Positions 45,316 to 55,078 are shown, counted from the stretch's first letter. The stretch: 64,000 nucleotides of DNA from Sphingobium sp. Ant17 (GCF_000588875.1 NZ_JEMV01000001.1:142783-206782); one strand, 5' to 3'. Notes: a model not told the origin generated them from the sequence alone. Translations and numbers: made by a program.

Positions 45316-46464
45316 CTAGCGCGCTTTCCAGGTGAATACGGACGTTGCGGCATAATTCCACACCACGCCCACGGCGATGCCGGAGAGACCTGCGGTCAGC
45401 CAGCCATAGTGGAAAGCGCTGAACAGATAGCCGGCGATACCGACATTCGCCACCGCGCCCACCGAGCAGACAATCATGAAGACCAGCAGCCCGCGCGCGA
45501 GTGGGACGAAACCCTTCAGGCGTCGGTCGCGATAGGTCAGCGTGTTGTTGACGAAGAAATTGAAGATCATCGCGATGCCCGTCGCGGTGGCCTGCGCCCA
45601 GAGAAAGGGCGGGTATTGTACAGCCACCAAGGTGCTTAGAACCGCCATATGGACGAAGACGCCCAGGCCGCCGATGAACATGAACGACAGGAACCGCGCC
45701 GGGACGATATGCCCCACCAACTTATCGACCAGCAGGAGCAGATATTCCCAGATGATCAGGGCATCCAGTTTGCTCTCGCCAGCCTGACGATTTCGGAACT
45801 GATAGGGCACTTCGCGAATGCGCATGGGCGCTGGGGCCGAAGCGACGATGTCGAGCAGGATTTTATACCCCTGCCCCGAAAGTTCGCGGACCGAATTGTT
45901 GAATGCCTGACGCGTGATGGCGAAGAAACCGCTCATGGGGTCGGTAATGTCGGTCGAGGTGATGAGCCTCGCCAATTTGGTAGCCGTCGAGCTGACGCGG
46001 ACGCGGCTGGCATCCCAACTGCCGACACCGCCGCCTTCAGTGTAGCGTGAGCCGACGACCAGATCGGCTTCATCGGCGCGCAACAGTTCGAGCATCGGCC
46101 GCAGCGCGGTCTCATCATGTTGCAGGTCGGCATCGATCACGGCGATATAGGGCGCGGTCGTGCTCAACATGCCCTCGGTAACGGCCGTCGACAGGCCCCG
46201 GCGTCCGATCCTGTGGATCACGCGAATATTGTTCTTCGCTTCGGCGAGTTCCGCCATGACGTCCCGCGTGCCGTCCCCCGAATCGTCATCAACGAAAACG
46301 ATCTCGAACCGGATGCCTTCCAGCGCGGTTTCCAGCGCCTGTGTAATGGCGCGGACATTGTCGCGTTCGTTGAAGGTGGGGACGACAACAGCAAGTTCGG
46401 CCCCTCTGCCGACACTTGGCGACATGAGGGGAACGGCGTTCAACTGGGCAGTCGCTTCGGGCAT
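45316..46464 (-). CDS. Polyprenol-phosphate sugar synthase fused to a GtrA domain
   Basis: A 382-residue protein. The N-terminal GT2 domain (about 25-245) is of dolichol-phosphate mannose synthase type: VVPTFNERDNVRAI, FVDDDSGDGT, VIDADLQHD and the GSRYTEGG block. The C-terminal GtrA domain (about 255-382, four helices, FFVNNTLTYRDRRL) can flip the polyprenyl-phosphate sugar. AAGGAG lies before ATG 46464. It follows a GT39-type gene on the same strand, which would use the flipped polyprenyl-phosphate sugar as donor. Together they look like a module that decorates polysaccharide or protein in the periplasm. Confidence 0.9.
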   Translation of the reverse strand: MPEATAQLNAVPLMSPSVGRGAELAVVVPTFNERDNVRAITQALETALEGIRFEIVFVDDDSGDGTRDVMAELAEAKNNIRVIHRIGRRGLSTAVTEGMLSTTAPYIAVIDADLQHDETALRPMLELLRADEADLVVGSRYTEGGGVGSWDASRVRVSSTATKLARLITSTDITDPMSGFFAITRQAFNNSVRELSGQGYKILLDIVASAPAPMRIREVPYQFRNRQAGESKLDALIIWEYLLLLVDKLVGHIVPARFLSFMFIGGLGVFVHMAVLSTLVAVQYPPFLWAQATATGIAMIFNFFVNNTLTYRDRRLKGFVPLARGLLVFMIVCSVGAVANVGIAGYLFSAFHYGWLTAGLSGIAVGVVWNYAATSVFTWKAR

Positions 46465-46475
46465 CGGCCGCTCCT

Positions 46476-48163
46476 TCAGGATTGATTGACAGGGACGAGA
46501 GACGGGCGGGCTTCGCGCCACGCCGATCCGCCTATCCATGTGGGACGATAGCGGCGCACGGTGACGCCAGGCCAGGTGTGAACGGCCAATGGCTTTGAAT
46601 CCCGGTCGAGTTCTGCGCGGAGAAGATGATTGGGGTCAGCTTCCCACGACCGATATTCGATCAGCCAGATTTCATCGCCGGCATTTGCGGGCAAGCGGCG
46701 CATATTGGCCACTACGCGTTCGGGCGACATATCCTCGGTCCTGTAGTCGACTTGCAACTTAAGCTCAGGCAGCGGCCCACCATAATGTTTCAACATTTTG
46801 ATGACCCGGTTATTGTCCGTGGCAAGCAGGGCATTGGGCGGCATGGTGCGAAGGAAGCGCGCCAGCGCGCGCGAGTCCGTCTTCGCATAGCCCGGCACGG
46901 TGTACAGGTTAATCGTCGCGATCGAGAGACAGGCCGTCAGCACGACCGTCGCCGCCATCCCGGCCAAACTTGCCGTTCCGGGCTTGACCGGGTCCAGCGA
47001 AGCCTGTGCATCAGGCCTACTGCGTCGAAGGCTGGACCAGGGTAGCGTGGCGATGCCAAGGGCGAGCAGGATCATGAGCGGAGGAAACGATATGATGACG
47101 TACCGCACGTTGAACTGCACGTTGGATATGAAGGTGGCGATTACCGACAGAAGCACCGGTCCCACGAGCCAAATCAACAGCCAGAGCGCGGCGGATTTGT
47201 CCCGCGAACGCAACGCCTTCGCAACACCGAAGGCGATCAGAGTCATCGTCGCCACTGCCAATAACAGGACCGGGATTGCGTGGGTAAGCACAATGTTGAC
47301 GAGATTTCTGCCGGCCGATGCCAGTTCCTGGGTTGACGGCCCGAACGAGAAACCAGCCACGAACGAATAATAGGCGTAGGGAACCCAAAAGAGGAAACCC
47401 GGCTTGGCATTGCCCGCCGGATTTTCCAGCGTGTGGATCGTAAGCAGCATCCAATAGGAAAAGATCAGAGACGCGACAATCTGGGTCAAGCCCCAGGCCC
47501 ATGCGCGTTTGGTGATCGTGCGGTCCTTAATCAGCAGGAACAGCCCGAACGACAGCATGAGCAGCGCCATATAATGGTGCATGCCAAGGCCAAGCGTGTG
47601 CATAAGGTAAGCAGCACCAGTTCGGACATCTTGAGCGGCCGCTCGACGATGGGCCAAACCAGCGCGATATAAGCGAGGCCTGCGAGCAGAAGCAGCGCGT
47701 ACATGCGCCCCTCCTGCGAAAACCAGATCGCAAAGGGCGACAGCGCGACGAGCGCGGCACTGACCAGTGCTGCACTGCGGGAACCGAACATACGCTTTGC
47801 AACGATGAAGGTGAGCGGGATGGAAAGGATGCCGGCAATGACGGAGGGCAAACGAATCGCGAACTCGGTATCCCCGCCAAGGCTGGTGGACAGCCACAAC
47901 ACGACGGAATGAAAGGGCGCGATCTGATCTACATGAGCGAGCCCCTGAATACCCTCTCTGCCAAAGGCATGCGCGTTGCGAAGCGAAGAGGCTTCATCAA
48001 GCCACAAAGACTGCCAATCGAGGCCCAGGAAGCGGAAAATAGCGCCCGCGACAGTGATGATCGCGACCAGCAACCACATCTGCCGAGACGTCATCATGCG
48101 GTTGCCAGGATTTGGTCCCGCAGCACCGTCCTGCCTATTCACCAAATCACCGAAGTTATGCAC
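46476..48163 (-). pseudogene. GT39-type (ArnT/PMT-like) glycosyltransferase, one frameshift
   Basis: Frame 1 includes the first helix and the periplasmic acidic loop FRFLGLDWQSLWLDEASSLRNA, typical of GT-C enzymes that use polyprenyl-phosphate sugars. It breaks near 47606, where one C is missing (TLMHTLGLGMHHYMALLMLS when restored). Frame 2 carries the remaining helices and a soluble C-terminal domain ending LVPVNQS. Restored length is up to 562 residues; ATG 48163 or 48097/48094 may be the start. It is 11 bp upstream of the GT2-GtrA gene and probably its partner. The acceptor is unknown. Confidence 0.75.
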
Positions 48164-48250
48164 AGCCTATTCATCCGATAATTTGACCTGATGGATATTC
48201 GCCCGGACCAATGTAGCCAAACAAATGCACACCGCCTTATGCCTGCATTG

Positions 48251-48261
48251 TTGCGGCGCAG
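48251..48261. promoter_or_regulatory. TTGCGGCGCAG box upstream of the GT39 gene
   Basis: It matches YTGC-N3-GCAG within the larger dyad TGTTGCG-G-CGCAGCA, about 90 bp before the GT39 start. The flanking 48164-48337 holds no gene. Confidence 0.25.
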
Positions 48262-48337
48262 CAAGTCTTGTGCACCGGATTTTAATATGTCCTTTCGGTA
48301 GCGCTTCGCGCCAGTCTCTCGCCGTGCGGTTCGTCGA

Positions 48338-48514
48338 TCAGTCCTTATCGGACGACGACATCGCAGCCATCGGAGTCCGCTTGGGGTGAAACAGGTTGAG
48401 AAGCGGAACCTCGACCAGTTCGTGCGTAGCCAAGCCGACGGCTGCGGAAATGATCACCGCGCCGACCAACACCGAGAATGGTGGCAGCGATGGCAAGAAG
48501 CGGGTCGCCTCCAA
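48338..48514 (-). pseudogene. C-terminal remnant of an acyltransferase-3 gene
   Basis: The minus strand reads FLPSLPPFSVLVGAVIISA, then AVGLATHELVEVPLLNLFHP, and ends MSSSDKD at a TGA at 48338-48340. This is the last helix and the E-x-P segment typical of OafA-type acyltransferases. Nothing upstream continues it: the next 100 bp are AT-rich and belong to the following pseudogene. It is therefore a truncated relic of a third acyltransferase, different from its two neighbours. Confidence 0.65.
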
Positions 48515-48620
48515 TCATACCTAGCCACCATATTATCCATCTTCCGAAGCGCAATTTCGCGGATCTATCTGCCCTTTTTAATCCTCGTGACTGTTGGAAT
48601 TAAAAACTGTGTAAATAAAC

Positions 48621-49707
48621 TTACAGCCGGTCTACCGACTCAGAGGGTCGAATTGACCGATTTGAGAATAGGGAATCTGCCGTGACTCGCCGAAACCACT
48701 TATCCATGGGCGCTTCCAAGAAATGGTAAACAATTAATCCAATAGCGATACCTAAACCGGCTGAGATCACTATCCCCAGCACCGGAAGTTGCGAAAAGAC
48801 CTTGAACAAAATAATTGTCCCAATTCCAACCCCAAACATATGGAACAGGTAAATCGAATAGCTACCATTGCCCATAATTTCAAGCAATCGCGGCACGGAC
48901 CAACCGAAACGTGGCGCTTCAGCAAGAAAAGAGACTTGCATAGCACACATGATAATAACGCATACCTGCGTCCATGGATAGTCTCGAATCGAGCCATAGG
49001 GCACCAAGAGCCCCAGCCCGATAACTAGACTCGTTAGGCCTATTATAATGAAAACGACCTTTTGTGAAAGATCGACCTCTTCGAGACAATATTGCAAGCC
49101 ATACACCTGCAACAAAAGCTAACGTATCAATACGCGTATAGAATTTAAAAATAACATTTTCAGAATCAACCAAATATCCAAGTGCTATCAAACTTAAAAA
49201 AAAAAACGCTGAGAGCCACAGCCCGAGCAGTAGCTGTAAGCGCATACATAGATGCAAAACATAGATAGAAGAACATTTCAAAATTAAGCGTCCATCCCAA
49301 TTTAACGAAAGGACGGATTGACCCATCTCCAGGAGAATACGCCGGAATAAATAATAACGACTTTATAACATACGGCAAAGAAAACTCTGTCGCCTAAATA
49401 TTTGTGGCAAAGTCAATGCGAGCGATGCTGTTATGAAGATGGCAGCCCAGTATAATGGCACGACGCGGCGAATTCTGTTTCTAACAAAGATGCCCGGCTG
49501 GAATGCGCCGTCTCCTGTCGATACTACCATGATATAGCCACTAATGACGAAAAAAAAGTGTAAACGCCATAGCGCGCAAAAAAAATGCGCTTGCTCAAAT
49601 ACTCTTGGAAAGGGATGGTCGATGGAATGGGTGAGAACAACCGCAAGCGCTGCAATACCCCGACCAGCCTGAATACCTGACAAACGTCGTTTTGGATCAG
49701 TTTGCAC
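48621..49707 (-). pseudogene. Decayed acyltransferase-3, paralogue of the next gene
   Basis: Four or more frames together align over their full length with the gene at 49977-51026. From the N-terminus: KRRLSGIQAGRGIAALAVVL, FVISGYIMVVSTGDGAF, PFVKLGWTLNFEMFFYLCFA, VIFKFYTRIDTLAFVAGVWL, GNGSYSIYLFHMFGVGIGTI and YHFLEAPMDKWFRRVT. Breaks fall in A/T runs, including two A8 runs near 49548-49588. Base composition is clearly more AT-rich than the surrounding locus. Read without correction it cannot give a functional enzyme. Confidence 0.8.
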
Positions 49708-49759
49708 GGGCGCACTCGCTATAATTTGGGATAATGCAAGCTATCTTGCACTATTTAGA

Positions 49760-49770
49760 TCGCACTGCAA
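49760..49770. promoter_or_regulatory. Upstream segment duplicated in front of both acyltransferase copies
   Basis: CTTGCACTATTTAGATCGCA followed by CTGCAACAT upstream of the 49707 start is matched by CTTGCACCATTTAAGCCGCG followed by CTGCAACAT at 51051-51080. The duplication therefore included the promoter region. It holds weak CTGC-N3-GCAG-like boxes. The rest of 49708-49976 (269 bp) is AT-rich with no gene. Confidence 0.4.
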
Positions 49771-49976
49771 CATCATTGGACAATACATTTTTACAGATTT
49801 AGACTTTTCAACATCGCTTGAAGAAATCCTGATTCTGTCAGGAACCGCTCATGACTCGGCTTGAGCGGGTTAACAGCCGGGATTTACTGAAAAGCTGACT
49901 CTATTTTGCGGACATCGAGGCGCTGGCCGATAGTGTCACTTAATCGACAATCTATTTAAATGCGCTAATCCCATAT

Positions 49977-51026
49977 CTACCGGCCATTCGAAGTGACCCG
50001 CCGAACCCACTTGTCCATTGGAGCTTCTAAAAGGTGATAAACCATTATGCCAACAGCGGTGCCTAAAATAACAGACAGCGCAATTCCTAACACCGGCAGA
50101 CCTGGAAATATCTTGAACAGTGCAATTGTACCGATCCCGACGCCGAACATGTGAAATAAATAGACTGAATAGCTTGCATCACCCGCGACCTCGAAAAAGC
50201 GCGGGATCGACCAACCAAAACGTGGTGATTCAGCAAGAAATGCTACTTGCATTGCACATACGGCAATAAGCCCGACCTGCGTCCATGAAGATTTCGGAAT
50301 CAAACTATTGAGAACCAGAAGCCCGACACCAATGGCCAAACTTATTAATCCCATTATAACAAGATGACTTTTGGCCAATGATTGAGTCTTGCCCGCCATT
50401 ACTGCAAGCCACACGCCTGCCACAAAACCCAAAATATCAATTCGAGTGTAAAATTTGAAATAAACATTGTCAGAATTGATAAAAAGGCCGAGCAAAACAA
50501 GGCTTATAAAAAACACACTTAAGAGAATAGCACGTGCTGATCCAGTAAGTGCATATGTCACCGCGAAACAAACATAGAAGAACATCTCAAAATTAAGCGT
50601 CCAGCCCAACTTGACAAACGGAGTAATGGTGCCATCCCCTGGGGAGTAATAAGGGATAAATAGCATTGACTTTATAATGAGAGGGAGCGAAAATTCTGTT
50701 GTTCTAAATATTGTCGGCAATATTAATGACAATAGCGCCGTAATAAAAATGACTGCCCAATATAATGGCACAATACGCCGAAGTCTATTTCTGATAAAAA
50801 TTCCCGGTCGAAATGTTTTGTCGCCGGTAGATATTACCATGATATAACCGCTAATCACAAAAAAAAGCGTAACGCCATAAAGTCCAAAAAGATGTGCCGC
50901 TTGAAATATCCCTGGATAGGGATGAACAATCGAATGGGTGAGGACAACCGCGAGCGCTGCAATACCCCGACCAACCTGAATACCTGACAAGCGTCGCTTT
51001 GCATGGTGTCGCACGGGTGAACTCAT
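49977..51026 (-). CDS. Acyltransferase family 3 protein, intact copy in the AT-rich island
   Basis: About 349 residues with the full acyltransferase-3 set: RLSGIQVGRGIAALAVVLTH, LFFVISGYIMV, GWTLNFEMFFYVCFAVTYA and VYLFHMFGVGIGTIALF. It is similar to the 37025 gene in outline but closest to the decayed copy beside it. It acylates a polysaccharide at the membrane; the donor and group are not predictable. ATG 51026 (MSSPVRHHAK) is preferred, and an in-frame ATG at 51062 exists. Neither has a strong ribosome binding site. An IS element begins 61 bp upstream and may separate it from its former promoter. Confidence 0.85.
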   Translation of the reverse strand: MSSPVRHHAKRRLSGIQVGRGIAALAVVLTHSIVHPYPGIFQAAHLFGLYGVTLFFVISGYIMVISTGDKTFRPGIFIRNRLRRIVPLYWAVIFITALLSLILPTIFRTTEFSLPLIIKSMLFIPYYSPGDGTITPFVKLGWTLNFEMFFYVCFAVTYALTGSARAILLSVFFISLVLLGLFINSDNVYFKFYTRIDILGFVAGVWLAVMAGKTQSLAKSHLVIMGLISLAIGVGLLVLNSLIPKSSWTQVGLIAVCAMQVAFLAESPRFGWSIPRFFEVAGDASYSVYLFHMFGVGIGTIALFKIFPGLPVLGIALSVILGTAVGIMVYHLLEAPMDKWVRRVTSNGR

Positions 51027-51081
51027 TATTATATGTTGACGGAGAGGGCTACCTTGCACCATTTAAGCCGCGCTGCAACAT

Positions 51082-51086
51082 GATTA
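51082..51086. repeat. Target-site duplication GATTA, left copy
   Basis: GATTA lies immediately before the left end of the IS element and again immediately after the right end (52400-52404). Five bases is the duplication expected of the IS2 subgroup. Confidence 0.75.
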
Positions 51087-51134
51087 TGAAGTAGCCCCCA
51101 ATATCGCCTGACAGACCCTCACACTTATGGAAGT

Positions 51135-51545
51135 GTGATGCATATGCCTGACCGTATGACTGGAACATATGACCACGTAGAGGTCATTACCTCGGTGCAG
51201 CGCCGTCGGCGCTGGACGCCCGAGGAGAAGATTCGCATCGTTGAGGAGACCTATTTGCCGGGGAACTCGGTGTCGCTGGTCGCCCGCCGCCATGGCATCG
51301 CGGGCAACCAGCTATTCACCTGGCGACGGCTGATGACTCAGGGCGCACTCACAGCCGCTGCGGCCGGCGAGGAAGTTGTGGCCGCATCCGACTACCGCGC
51401 GCTTGAGGCGCAAGTCCGCGAACTGCAGCGCCTGCTCGGCAAGAAGACGATGGAGAACGAACTGCTGCGCGAGGCTGTCTCCCGGGCCGCAGGCCCAAAA
51501 AAACAGCTGTTGCGCTCGACCTCGTGGCCCGAGGGTGGACGGTGA
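51135..51545 (+). CDS. IS2-type transposase OrfA (DNA-binding)
   Basis: A 136-residue protein with an N-terminal helix-turn-helix ([40 protein letters not shown]) and a leucine-zipper-like coiled coil ([20 protein letters not shown]), much like IS2 OrfA. Near the end an A7 run (51497-51503) provides a slippery site for -1 frameshifting into orfB. Confidence 0.92.
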   Translation: MMHMPDRMTGTYDHVEVITSVQRRRRWTPEEKIRIVEETYLPGNSVSLVARRHGIAGNQLFTWRRLMTQGALTAAAAGEEVVAASDYRALEAQVRELQRLLGKKTMENELLREAVSRAAGPKKQLLRSTSWPEGGR

Positions 51546-52387
51546 GCGCGGTTGCAAATGCCGTCGGCATGTCACGACCGCATCTCTCCGCAATGCAACG
51601 ACCAGCAGAACGACGGCGTCGCGGGCGTCCGCCCTTGCCCGACGCCGAACTCGCCGCCGATATCCGCAGGCTGATCGCCGACCTGCCAACCTATGGCTAT
51701 CGGCGCGTGCATGCCCTGCTGCGCCGCGAGGCGGAAAAAAACGGACGCGCAGCGCCCAATCCAAAGCGCGTCTACCGCGTCATGAAGCTGCATGGCTTAC
51801 TGCTCCAGCGCCACGCCGGACGCCGCGAGGAACGCCGGCATGACGGCAAGATCGCCGTCGTCACCCGCAATACACGCTGGTGTTCGGACGGCCTCGAGAT
51901 CGGCTGCGACAATGGCGAGAAGGTTCGCGTCGCCTTCGCCCTCGACTGCTGCGACCGGGAGGCGATGGGATATGTAGCCACTACCGGCGGCATCACCGCC
52001 GAGGACGTGCGCGACCTCATGGTTGCCACCGTCGAGCATCGCTTCGGCCAGGTGAATAAGCTGCCCCACACCATCGAATGGCTGACTGATAACGGCAGCT
52101 GCTACACTGCCCAAGATACAAGGCGCTTCGCGCGCGACATCGGCCTGGCACCACGCACCACGCCGGTCGAAAGTCCGCAGAGCAACGGAATGGCCGAGGC
52201 TTTCGTCCGGACCCTCAAACGAGACTACGCCCGCGTCAGCCCGCGACCCAACGCACAGGCCGTCATCGACCAGCTGCCAAAATGGCTCGACCACTATAAT
52301 CGCGTGCATCCGCATCGCGCTCTCGGCTACAGATCGCCAAGAGAGTTTATCGAACGTTCAACCCGTGAGGAACTGTCCGGCCTTTAG
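51524..52387 (+). CDS. IS2-type transposase OrfB (DDE catalytic)
   Basis: 287 residues with the integrase core. The DDE triad is seen in RWCSDGLEI (Asp), [10 protein letters not shown] (Asp) and [18 protein letters not shown] (Glu). The frame is -1 relative to OrfA and remains open from the A7 run ([20 protein letters not shown]), so the active enzyme is expected to be an OrfAB fusion made by -1 slippage. A GTG at 51524 could start a separate OrfB. The frame is uninterrupted. Confidence 0.93.
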   Translation: MARGWTVSAVANAVGMSRPHLSAMQRPAERRRRGRPPLPDAELAADIRRLIADLPTYGYRRVHALLRREAEKNGRAAPNPKRVYRVMKLHGLLLQRHAGRREERRHDGKIAVVTRNTRWCSDGLEIGCDNGEKVRVAFALDCCDREAMGYVATTGGITAEDVRDLMVATVEHRFGQVNKLPHTIEWLTDNGSCYTAQDTRRFARDIGLAPRTTPVESPQSNGMAEAFVRTLKRDYARVSPRPNAQAVIDQLPKWLDHYNRVHPHRALGYRSPREFIERSTREELSGL

Positions 52388-52399
52388 GGGGCAACAACA

Positions 52400-52404
52400 G
52401 ATTA
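52400..52404. repeat. Target-site duplication GATTA, right copy
   Basis: It directly follows the right terminal repeat and is identical to 51082-51086. Confidence 0.75.
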
Positions 52405-52609
52405 AACCTTTCTGCCTGTGTCACTTTAGAGCCTTCTAAATTGATGGGCATTTTTGACGTCGCTCCGAGACTTTCGTGGTTTGGCTTAGCCACTAGGTGG
52501 TTGGTGTGAAAAAACATGCCTCGCAACTTTGGCGTTTTAGCACCAGCGACTATCAAATAAGTTAATTGCTACGTCTGCTTAGATTAATTCGACCTCTATC
52601 GGGCAGTTG

Positions 52610-53995
52610 TTACGATGCAGCACCGATATGCCGACGCCTGTCAACGATTGGTGGCACCACGGACGTCTTCACGTGCAACATGGCCAGCGCAAACATCAAG
52701 ACGACATTCAGGAAGGCGTCGCCGCTTAAGATGGTTGATTCCGTCAGATTGTCGCCCGCGCAGAAGATAATCAGGCCGACGACCAAGGCTGCACGTCTTC
52801 GTGAAAGATCCTTCGAAATCATGACCTTGATGAGCGGCCATACGATAATCGCAAGCACTGCGAGAATGAGGCCCGGCAATCCTATCGTCGCCCACAGGTC
52901 GAGATAGCCGCTATGCCCGACGAACACGGCTTTGCGTACCCATTCATATTCCGAATATTGCGTGATCGGGCTGACGGATTGGATCGACCAGAACGACCCA
53001 AAGCCCGAGCCCAATACCCAATGGTCCTGAATATAGCCCCACAGCCCGGCCCATATCATGCCGCGACCGGTAAACGATAGCGGTTCATAGATAGCATTGC
53101 GGAACGGCGCTGTGACCAAATCATGACCGAGCATGATGGCGATCGCCGCCACCGCCGCCAGCGGGAGCAGATAAATCCGGTATTTCGGATTATAGATCTT
53201 CACCATCGCGCCAATTGGTGCCGTGAGCAACACGATCCCCATGGCGGTTTTGGACCCGGATTTGAACAGGAAGATAGCCGTCGCCACGATAAGAATGGCG
53301 CGCAGGGCGCGCTTAAGCGTGCCTGCGTCGAAAAGGAGAATGATGATGGTGACAGCGCAAAGCGATCCGGCCGTATTCTTATCCTGCATGATCCCGCGCC
53401 AGGTTCCTTCATTTCCTGCGTCGGTCAGAACGACCGCATGCTGAATACCGATTTCGGGAATGAGAAAGACCGCGAGATAGCATAACGACAATGCGCCGAC
53501 CAATGACCAGCGAAGCATGGTCATGAACCGCTCATAGCCAAGGCTTTTGACGATATAGAAGGTGCTCAGTGGGACCAACGTCGCCTGCGCCACCCGTCGA
53601 ATGGAATCGGCAGGAGAAATCGCCCAATTGACGCTGAGCCAACACCAGCCAAGCGCCAGCACCAGCCCAAGCGGCAGTACGAACAGACGCCTGAAATCGA
53701 CCCAAGGCCGTAGCGCCAGCACCGTCAATGCGAAGGATGATAGAAGCGCAATCTGGTAGAGCGGGCTGCCCCGTCCTTGCCCCTGCGCGCCGACCGGATA
53801 AGTGAACAGGAGGAAGCCGAAGATGATGAGGCCGAGGAAAACGCCGGCGGCAACATAGGGAAGCCACAATTTCCGCCTGTCCGCACGACCAAGGCGACCG
53901 CCCGCGCCGACCGGACCCCGCTCAAGCTGACCGCGACCGGGCATATTCGCACCCCGCCCAGCCGACAAATCAGTCAATGCCAACTGCTTGGCCAT
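52610..53995 (-). CDS. O-antigen ligase/Wzy-like polymerase, third in locus, intact
   Basis: A 461-residue protein with about ten membrane helices. Features of the family are WLSVNWAISPADSIRRVAQA, MQDKNTAGSLCAVTIIILLFD, LSFTGRGMIWAGLWGYIQ, LGSGFGSFWSIQ and FVGHSGYLDLWATIGLPGLIL. It resembles the broken polymerase at 41642 more than the one at 32174 (shared GSGFGSFW and GHxGxLD blocks). It follows a sulfotransferase gene on the same strand with a 2-bp gap, so the two are probably co-transcribed. It could polymerise a second polysaccharide. Confidence 0.88.
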   Translation of the reverse strand: MAKQLALTDLSAGRGANMPGRGQLERGPVGAGGRLGRADRRKLWLPYVAAGVFLGLIIFGFLLFTYPVGAQGQGRGSPLYQIALLSSFALTVLALRPWVDFRRLFVLPLGLVLALGWCWLSVNWAISPADSIRRVAQATLVPLSTFYIVKSLGYERFMTMLRWSLVGALSLCYLAVFLIPEIGIQHAVVLTDAGNEGTWRGIMQDKNTAGSLCAVTIIILLFDAGTLKRALRAILIVATAIFLFKSGSKTAMGIVLLTAPIGAMVKIYNPKYRIYLLPLAAVAAIAIMLGHDLVTAPFRNAIYEPLSFTGRGMIWAGLWGYIQDHWVLGSGFGSFWSIQSVSPITQYSEYEWVRKAVFVGHSGYLDLWATIGLPGLILAVLAIIVWPLIKVMISKDLSRRRAALVVGLIIFCAGDNLTESTILSGDAFLNVVLMFALAMLHVKTSVVPPIVDRRRHIGAAS

Positions 53996-53997
53996 GG

Positions 53998-54957
53998 TTA
54001 TTCATAACCTAGTTTGCGATTGACGGCGCCGGCGATGCGGTCAAATGTCCGGGTCTGGCCGGCACTCCATCCCAGTTTGCGACTGGACGGATCGAAAGAG
54101 GCATCGGCTTGTACCGGCGTCCAGTCGACTGCGCCGCTATTGGCAACCGATTTCACGGAGGAACCATAGATGGGAAGCGCCTCCAGCGCGGCGAGCGCGG
54201 TCCTGTCTATCGGGCGATCGAGCCAGTTGAAAATATCCTCGATCGTCGCCGCACGTTCCCGGTTGGCCTGCTCATATCGCACGACCTTCACATTGGCGTG
54301 GTCGCTCTCCAGAAAGTCCGCGACGGTTTCCGCCGATGCACGATATTCCTCGCAAATCTCCGTAAAGCTGCGGCTCAAACGGCTGCGCGCGAAGCTGCGG
54401 GCGAAACTGTCGACGACATAACGCCCGTCGCGCAAGATGACCAACGCCCGATCCTTCGGGAATATCGAGGGAAACAGGCTCAGATTATTGGGATGCGGCT
54501 CCTTGATGAGCGTCAACGATCCATCCGGTGCCAGGTTGAGCAGGTGATTGCGCAGCCCAGCCGCAGAAAATGCCAACCAGCTCAGGGGTGCAAAGGCGTC
54601 CGCGCTGGGCGGATGATAGGCGCGGATCATCGTGCTGACATGTTCGAATGCCTGCGGACGGACCAGGATGGGCAGCTCATCGAAAGCGATGCGTGTGCGT
54701 TCGACGCCTGGAATGCGCAGCAGCATCTCGAACAGAAAGTTGGTGCCGCTGCGTGGCATCAGGCCGAAAACGAAGAGCAGTTCCCGACCAGAAAAGTCAC
54801 TCTGGGCCGAGAGCGACACTGTGCGCAATTGCGCAAGCACCTCTGGCGCGACGGCAAGATTGAATTCATTGGCGTCAAATGTGGATAGTCGCGCCAACCG
54901 GCGCAGAACGAAGCCAGGATTCAAACATTTGAGATCGAGATATTTTCGCGCTGCCAC
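53998..54957 (-). CDS. Sulfotransferase-family protein
   Basis: A 319-residue cytoplasmic protein. The 5'-phosphosulfate-binding loop is visible in LFVFGLMPRSGTNFLFEMLL, and the 3'-phosphate-binding strand-helix in RALVILRDGRYVVDSFARSF. These are the two PAPS-contact motifs of sulfotransferases. It would transfer sulfate from PAPS to a hydroxyl or sugar. It sits just upstream of a Wzy-like polymerase and close to a TSUP anion carrier. The target is inferred to be a polysaccharide precursor. A TTGTGCACTGCGGAA dyad lies about 65 bp before its start. Confidence 0.85.
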   Translation of the reverse strand: MAARKYLDLKCLNPGFVLRRLARLSTFDANEFNLAVAPEVLAQLRTVSLSAQSDFSGRELLFVFGLMPRSGTNFLFEMLLRIPGVERTRIAFDELPILVRPQAFEHVSTMIRAYHPPSADAFAPLSWLAFSAAGLRNHLLNLAPDGSLTLIKEPHPNNLSLFPSIFPKDRALVILRDGRYVVDSFARSFARSRLSRSFTEICEEYRASAETVADFLESDHANVKVVRYEQANRERAATIEDIFNWLDRPIDRTALAALEALPIYGSSVKSVANSGAVDWTPVQADASFDPSSRKLGWSAGQTRTFDRIAGAVNRKLGYE

Positions 54958-55023
54958 TGGTCTGGTCGCTCCTCATGGGTAAAAGCCTGTTACCGCCTAC
55001 ACTAGCTGAGGTAAAGTAATCTT

Positions 55024-55034
55024 CCGCAGTGCAC
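55024..55034. promoter_or_regulatory. CTGC-N3-GCAG-like box upstream of the sulfotransferase gene
   Basis: On the minus strand the sequence is TTGTGCACTGCGGAA, close to TGTTGCACTGCAGAA at 38241-38255. It is in the 121-bp gap between the sulfotransferase and the TSUP gene. Confidence 0.25.
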
Positions 55035-55078
55035 AAATTGTGGCCGAACTTGTCAACCTTTTGCCGTCGAGTTGGCAT

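Larger units (their letters stand above)
51087..52399 (+). mobile_element. IS3-family insertion sequence, IS2 subgroup, complete (1313 bp)
   Basis: The left end starts TGAAGTAGCCCCC and the right end, read inward, starts TGTTGTTGCCCCC. The two ends can be aligned for about 34 bp (also GACAGxxCCTCA) with one gap. It carries overlapping orfA and orfB. The flanking GATTA duplication marks exact ends and suggests a recent, possibly still active insertion. It sits between the acyltransferase (49977) and the third Wzy-like gene, in a non-coding position. Confidence 0.9.

Noticed and set aside
48345..48554. Small independent protein gene on the minus strand
   Set aside because: The better explanation is the acyltransferase tail in the neighbouring frame (48338-48514), which has recognisable family features.
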